From an uncultured Subdoligranulum sp. (GTDB lineage Bacteria > Bacillota_A > Clostridia > Oscillospirales > Ruminococcaceae), in contig CAAGRN010000112.1 in the NCBI GenBank assembly GCA_900772715.1, positions 1-10,292 on the forward strand: DNA of 10,292 nt. The letters are read 5' to 3'. Positions 7,049-10,292 of this stretch are shown in pieces. The position numbers and the translations under genes are program-made. Within the stretch, counting starts at the first letter, position 1, and every line of letters starts with the position of its first letter. A model generated the notes under the pieces. That model ran no database searches. It was not told the origin of the DNA and was given only the letters and a program-made list of their open reading frames with translations.

Positions 7049-7600
7049 ATGTGTACCATGGATCAGGATATTGATCACATCTTGGTATCGGAGCAGGAAC
7101 TCAAAGCCAAGGTCGCCGAGCTGGGTGCCACCATCAGCCGGGATTACGCAGGCAAGCAGCTGCTGCTGGTTTCCATTTTAAAGGGCAGCGTTGTGTTTAT
7201 GGCGGACCTGATGCGCGCCGTGACCGTTCCCTGCGCCATTGACTTTATGGTGGTTTCCAGCTACGGCGGCTCCAACACGATGTCCACCGGGCTTGTCAAG
7301 ATCATCAAGGATCTGGACGCGGACCTGTCCGGCAAAGATGTCTTGATCGTGGAGGATATCTTAGATACCGGCATCACGCTTTCGCACCTGATGCCGATGC
7401 TGAAGATGCGCAACCCCAACAGTGTGCGTCTTTGCACCATTCTGTCCAAGCCCAGCCGCCGCAAGGCTGAGATCGAGCCGGATTACCTCGGCTTTGAGGT
7501 GCCGGACGAGTTCGTGGTGGGCTACGGGCTTGACTATAACGAAAAATACCGCAACCTGCCCTATGTCGGCGTGTTGAAATCCCAGGTCTATGCAGACTGA
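7049..7600 (+). CDS. hpt: Hypoxanthine phosphoribosyltransferase
   Basis: Cytoplasmic purine-salvage enzyme that converts hypoxanthine (and usually guanine) plus PRPP to IMP or GMP. It has 183 residues, the usual length. The type I phosphoribosyltransferase fold is shown by the VSILKGSVVF pyrophosphate loop (41-50), the flexible SSYGGSNTMST loop (70-80), the PRPP signature VEDILDTGIT (101-110) with its acidic pair E102-D103, the SKPSRR segment (133-138) whose lysine contacts the base, and FVVGYGLDYNEKYRNLP near the C-terminus. It follows tilS by 10 bases, with a strong AGGAGG, and precedes ftsH by 57 bases, the order known in Bacillus and many Firmicutes. Enzymes of this family in Firmicutes are inhibited by ppGpp. 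Specificity between hypoxanthine and guanine is not readable from sequence alone. Confidence 0.97.
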   Translation: MCTMDQDIDHILVSEQELKAKVAELGATISRDYAGKQLLLVSILKGSVVFMADLMRAVTVPCAIDFMVVSSYGGSNTMSTGLVKIIKDLDADLSGKDVLIVEDILDTGITLSHLMPMLKMRNPNSVRLCTILSKPSRRKAEIEPDYLGFEVPDEFVVGYGLDYNEKYRNLPYVGVLKSQVYAD

Positions 7601-7644
7601 ACCCGCCGGGGTTTCCGGCAAAAATAACCCGGTGCATACCGGTT
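7600..7644 (+). promoter_or_regulatory. hpt-ftsH spacer with mutually exclusive RNA helices
   Basis: Four short pairings compete. A: AACCC (7600-7604) with GGGTT (7609-7613). B: GCCGG (7605-7609) with CCGGC (7615-7619). C: CCGGGGTT (7606-7613) with AACCCGG (7626-7632), one bulged G. D: CCGGT (7629-7633) with ACCGG (7638-7642), loop GCAT, extended past a bulged C by two A-T pairs (7626-7627 with 7643-7644). D ends at the base before the ftsH ribosome binding site. C excludes A, B and D, while B and D can coexist. No T tract follows, so control of translation initiation is likelier than termination. The pairings are seen; a regulatory role is inferred. Confidence 0.35.
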
Positions 7645-7649
7645 AGGAG
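7645..7649 (+). promoter_or_regulatory. Ribosome binding site fixing the TTG start of ftsH
   Basis: AGGAG, eight bases before the TTG at 7658. No in-frame ATG lies between it and the first membrane helix; the next one, at 7706, falls within that helix. A TTG start is therefore strongly favoured. A weak start codon next to a hairpin suggests modest or regulated translation. Confidence 0.75.
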
Positions 7650-7657
7650 TTGATCTC

Positions 7658-9724
7658 TTGCAGCACAAGCCTAAATTTAACGGCATTATTCTGGCAGCAG
7701 TGCTTATGGTGCTGACACTGCTTTTCGTGTCGCTTTCGCCGCTTATGTCGGCATCGGCATCGCAGCACATTTACTATTCCACCGTGCGGGATTATTTCCG
7801 CAACAATCAGGTCACGTCTTTCCGGCTGGATCTCAACACCGCCAGTTTGGAAATGTGGCTGAAGGAAGGCGAGGTAGAGCTTCCCAAGCAGGAAAGCACC
7901 TCGACGGCTTCCTCTGGCGGGCTGCTGACCGGGCTGACCGGCAGCGAAAGCGACGCCCTGCCCCAGAACGGCGGCACCGTGCATATGACCTATAAGCTGC
8001 CGTACTACGGCATTTTCAATAACGGCGAGGTCATTGATGCGTATATTGATGTCTACAACGCCGCCAACCCCGACCAGCCCATGGTCTACGATTATATCGC
8101 CCAGCGCTCCAGCTTCCCTTGGGCGGAGGTCATCATCTACGCCGCCATGCTGGGTATGGTCATTCTGATGTTTATGTCGATGTACCGCGGCGGTGCCGGC
8201 GGCAGCATTATGAACGTCGGGCGCGCCAAGGTCAAGGACCAGCAGGAAAACCAGCGCAAGGCGACCTTTGCCGATGTTGCGGGCGCGGACGAGGAAAAGG
8301 CGGAGCTGCAGGAGGTCGTTGAGTTCCTGAAAGCCCCCGGCAAGTTCAACTCTCTCGGCGCGCGCATTCCCCACGGCGTTTTGCTGGTGGGACCTCCGGG
8401 TACCGGCAAGACCCTGCTGGCGCGTGCCTGCGCCGGGGAAGCAGGTGTGCCGTTCTACGCGATCTCCGGCTCTGACTTTGTCGAAATGTACGTCGGCGTC
8501 GGTGCTTCCCGCGTGCGCGACCTGTTTGAAAAAGCCAAAAAGACGATGCCCTCCATCGTCTTTATCGACGAGATCGACGCCGTCGGTCGTCAGCGCGGCG
8601 CAGGTCTGGGCGGCGGTCACGATGAGCGCGAGCAGACGCTGAACCAGCTGCTGGTCGAGATGGACGGCTTTGACGCCAACGACGGCGTTATCGTGATGGC
8701 AGCCACCAACCGTGCGGACATTCTGGACAAGGCGCTGCTGCGCCCGGGTCGTTTTGACCGTCAGGTGTATGTGGGTCTGCCCGATGTCAAGGGGCGCGAG
8801 CAGATTCTGCGCGTGCATACCCGCAACAAGCCGCTTGCCCCCGATGTGGAGCTGAAAACCATTGCCCGTTCCACGGCGGGCTTCTCCGGCGCGGATCTGG
8901 AAAACCTTGTCAACGAGGCCGCCCTGCTGGCAGCCCGCCAGGGCAAAAAGGCGATCAGCGAGAAGGAGATCGAGGAAGCCTCGGTCAAGGTCATGATGGG
9001 ACCCGAGAAAAAGAGCCATGTCGTCACCGACGCCGAGCGCCGCCTGACCGCCTACCACGAAACCGGTCACGCCATTACCGGCTATTTCAGCAAGCACCAC
9101 GACCCGGTGCATGAGATCAGCATTATTTCCCGCGGCGCGGCGGGCGGCTATACGATGTATCTGCCCGAAAAAGACCCCAGCTATATCACCAAGACCGCGA
9201 TGTTTGAAAACATCGTCACCCTGCTGGGCGGCCGCGTGGCGGAGCAGCTGGTATTGGAAGATATTTCCACCGGCGCGTCCAGCGACCTGCAGCGCGCTAC
9301 CGACACCGCCCGCTCCATGGTGACGCGGTACGGCTTCTCGGAGCGGTTGGGACCCGTTGTCTACGGCGGCGACCCCGGCGAAACCTTCTTGGGGCGCGAC
9401 CTGGGGCAGGGCAAGGGTTATTCGGAAGCCATTGCCTCCGAAATCGATAACGAGATCCGCGATATTGTGGATGAGGCGTATGAAACCGCCCGCCGCATTC
9501 TTACCGAGCATATGGACGAGCTGCACAAGGTGGCAGGCGTTCTGATCGAGCGCGAGAAAATCAGCGGTGCGGACTTCAACACCCTGATGCAGGGCGGCAC
9601 GCTGCCTCCCTTTGACCTTGGCAGCAAGACGACCGAGCCGGCAGCTCCCGCCGAGCCTGCCCCGCAGGAACCCACTGCGCCCGCCGAAAACACCGACGAG
9701 CCACAGCACGATCAAGAAAACTAA
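7658..9724 (+). CDS. ftsH: ATP-dependent zinc metalloprotease FtsH
   Basis: Membrane-anchored AAA+ protease, hexameric, which extracts and degrades damaged membrane proteins and some regulators on the cytoplasmic side. It has 688 residues from the TTG at 7658. A first membrane helix (about 8-30) is followed by an extracytoplasmic domain (about 31-153) holding a Ser/Gly/Thr-rich stretch near 80-96. A second helix spans about 155-176. The AAA+ module has Walker A GPPGTGKT (245-252), the pore-loop [15 protein letters not shown], Walker B FIDEID with D304-E305, and the second region of homology [18 protein letters not shown]. The peptidase domain has HETGH (467-471, catalytic E468) and the third zinc ligand D543 in TGASSDL. 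The last 40 or so residues form a Pro/Ala/Glu-rich tail ending HDQEN. All active-site residues are present. In Bacillus, TilS and HprT have been reported to act together as an activator of ftsH, so the neighbourhood may matter for regulation. Confidence 0.98.
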   Translation: MQHKPKFNGIILAAVLMVLTLLFVSLSPLMSASASQHIYYSTVRDYFRNNQVTSFRLDLNTASLEMWLKEGEVELPKQESTSTASSGGLLTGLTGSESDALPQNGGTVHMTYKLPYYGIFNNGEVIDAYIDVYNAANPDQPMVYDYIAQRSSFPWAEVIIYAAMLGMVILMFMSMYRGGAGGSIMNVGRAKVKDQQENQRKATFADVAGADEEKAELQEVVEFLKAPGKFNSLGARIPHGVLLVGPPGTGKTLLARACAGEAGVPFYAISGSDFVEMYVGVGASRVRDLFEKAKKTMPSIVFIDEIDAVGRQRGAGLGGGHDEREQTLNQLLVEMDGFDANDGVIVMAATNRADILDKALLRPGRFDRQVYVGLPDVKGREQILRVHTRNKPLAPDVELKTIARSTAGFSGADLENLVNEAALLAARQGKKAISEKEIEEASVKVMMGPEKKSHVVTDAERRLTAYHETGHAITGYFSKHHDPVHEISIISRGAAGGYTMYLPEKDPSYITKTAMFENIVTLLGGRVAEQLVLEDISTGASSDLQRATDTARSMVTRYGFSERLGPVVYGGDPGETFLGRDLGQGKGYSEAIASEIDNEIRDIVDEAYETARRILTEHMDELHKVAGVLIEREKISGADFNTLMQGGTLPPFDLGSKTTEPAAPAEPAPQEPTAPAENTDEPQHDQEN

Positions 9725-9739
9725 GAGTAGGTGTGAAAA

Positions 9740-10292
9740 ATGGAACAGAATTATTCCCTTATGGCGCAGTCCCGTGCCAATTACTACACGGCGGGCAGCC
9801 CCGTGCAGTTTGTGCGGGTCGAGCTGCTGAAAGGCGATGTCAACGGTGAGGTCGCCGTTTGCCTGACCTTTAAAAATGTAGGCACCGAGCCTTTGACCGG
9901 GCTGGTGGTACACTTTAAATGCAAGGATGCCGCCGGGCAGGTCTTGTGCGAGGATGATTTCTACTACGAGCAGCTGGATGCCCAGCCGGGCGATGTGTTC
10001 GGCAGTGACGAGGCTGTCTATGTCAGCGATACGCCGGTTTCCAGCGTGGAGGTCGAGCAGGATCGCGCCTTCCTGAACGGGCGCGGCGTCGATCTGCGCG
10101 GCTACAAGCGGGTGCGTCTGAATGCCCCCCGCGTGCTGCCGGCTTCGATTGCCCACAACCTGCAGCAGCGCACCGGCAACCCGCTTCTGACCTGCGTGCC
10201 GCAGGACGTGGAGCAGGGCTGGTTCTGTGCCTGCGGCGCGTTCCATCCCAATGAAGAAAACACCAAGGTCTGCTCGGAGTGCGGCGGCAACC
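9740..10292 (+). CDS. Unrecognised zinc-ribbon protein, 3' end outside window
   Basis: Open frame from the ATG at 9740, with AGGTG (9729-9733) six bases before it, running to the window edge with no stop: 184 complete codons are visible. The ftsH stop is 15 bases upstream, so it is probably in the same transcript. Residues about 20-130 look beta-rich (QFVRVELLKGDVNGEVAV, then LTFKNVGTEPLTGLVVHFKCKD), with alternating hydrophobics and a FKNVGTEPL pattern like small beta-sandwich domains found in clostridial proteins that also carry zinc ribbons. Near the edge is a C4 zinc ribbon: W161, C163-x-C165-G, then 12 residues, C178-x2-C181-G. The first knuckle is CxC rather than CxxC. No signal peptide is seen at the N-terminus; a later membrane segment cannot be excluded. 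I do not recognise the gene. Coding status is strong from frame, start site and spacing; function is unknown. Confidence 0.8.
   Translation, partial: MEQNYSLMAQSRANYYTAGSPVQFVRVELLKGDVNGEVAVCLTFKNVGTEPLTGLVVHFKCKDAAGQVLCEDDFYYEQLDAQPGDVFGSDEAVYVSDTPVSSVEVEQDRAFLNGRGVDLRGYKRVRLNAPRVLPASIAHNLQQRTGNPLLTCVPQDVEQGWFCACGAFHPNEENTKVCSECGGN

Noticed and set aside
7605..7625. GCCGG/CCGGC hairpin after hpt considered as an intrinsic terminator.
   Set aside because: The bases after the stem are A-rich rather than T-rich on the + strand, and the stem is only 5 bp. Termination between hpt and ftsH is not supported.
7643..10246. Very long antisense open frame (867 codons) opposite ftsH and the zinc-ribbon gene.
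   Set aside because: It mirrors genes with full family motifs on the + strand. Long antisense frames are expected in G+C-rich coding DNA with few A/T-ending codons. Its translation is rich in His, Gln, Gly and Val with no recognisable domain.
1..10292. Search by eye for tRNA or rRNA genes, CRISPR repeats, insertion sequences, phage or defence genes.
   Set aside because: Nothing supportable was found. The window is almost completely filled by housekeeping genes on one strand.

Overview
The window is about 10.3 kb of G+C-rich, Gram-positive-type DNA. It is a single tightly packed run of housekeeping genes, all on the + strand, with no gap over 60 bases, no mobile element, no CRISPR array and no tRNA or rRNA gene. 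RNase J in place of an RNase E system, a full-length GdpP/YybT, AGGAGG-type ribosome binding sites and GTG/TTG starts point to a Firmicute. The high G+C content and protein flavour fit a gut clostridial lineage such as the Faecalibacterium/Subdoligranulum/Gemmiger group of Oscillospiraceae. That placement is an inference from style, not from a search.

Layout: 2-1720, RNase J (frame open to the left edge); 1739-3751, GdpP, a membrane-anchored c-di-AMP phosphodiesterase; 3780-4226, ribosomal protein L9; 4266-5669, replicative helicase DnaB (DnaC in Bacillus naming); 5659-7038, TilS, tRNA-Ile lysidine synthetase, overlapping dnaB by 11 bases; 7049-7600, hypoxanthine phosphoribosyltransferase; 7658-9724, FtsH, AAA+ membrane protease with a TTG start; 9740 to the right edge, the first 184 codons of an unrecognised protein with a beta-rich N-terminal region and a zinc ribbon, cut by the window end.

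The order joins two clusters known from Bacillus, gdpP-rplI-dnaC and tilS-hprT-ftsH, which lie on opposite sides of oriC there. Here the dnaB/tilS overlap links them. The genes cover RNA decay, second-messenger turnover, translation, replication, tRNA decoding, purine salvage and membrane protein quality control.

I found no new multi-gene system. The signals worth a second look are small and mostly RNA-level: (i) a 27% G+C island inside tilS with an in-frame A_AAA_AAA heptamer, a two-tier hairpin and an extended -10 promoter-like motif; (ii) mutually exclusive short helices in the hpt-ftsH spacer, ending exactly at the ftsH ribosome binding site; (iii) an 8-bp perfect hairpin wrapping the rplI stop codon; (iv) a consensus extended -10 box inside gdpP; (v) the truncated zinc-ribbon gene at the right edge.
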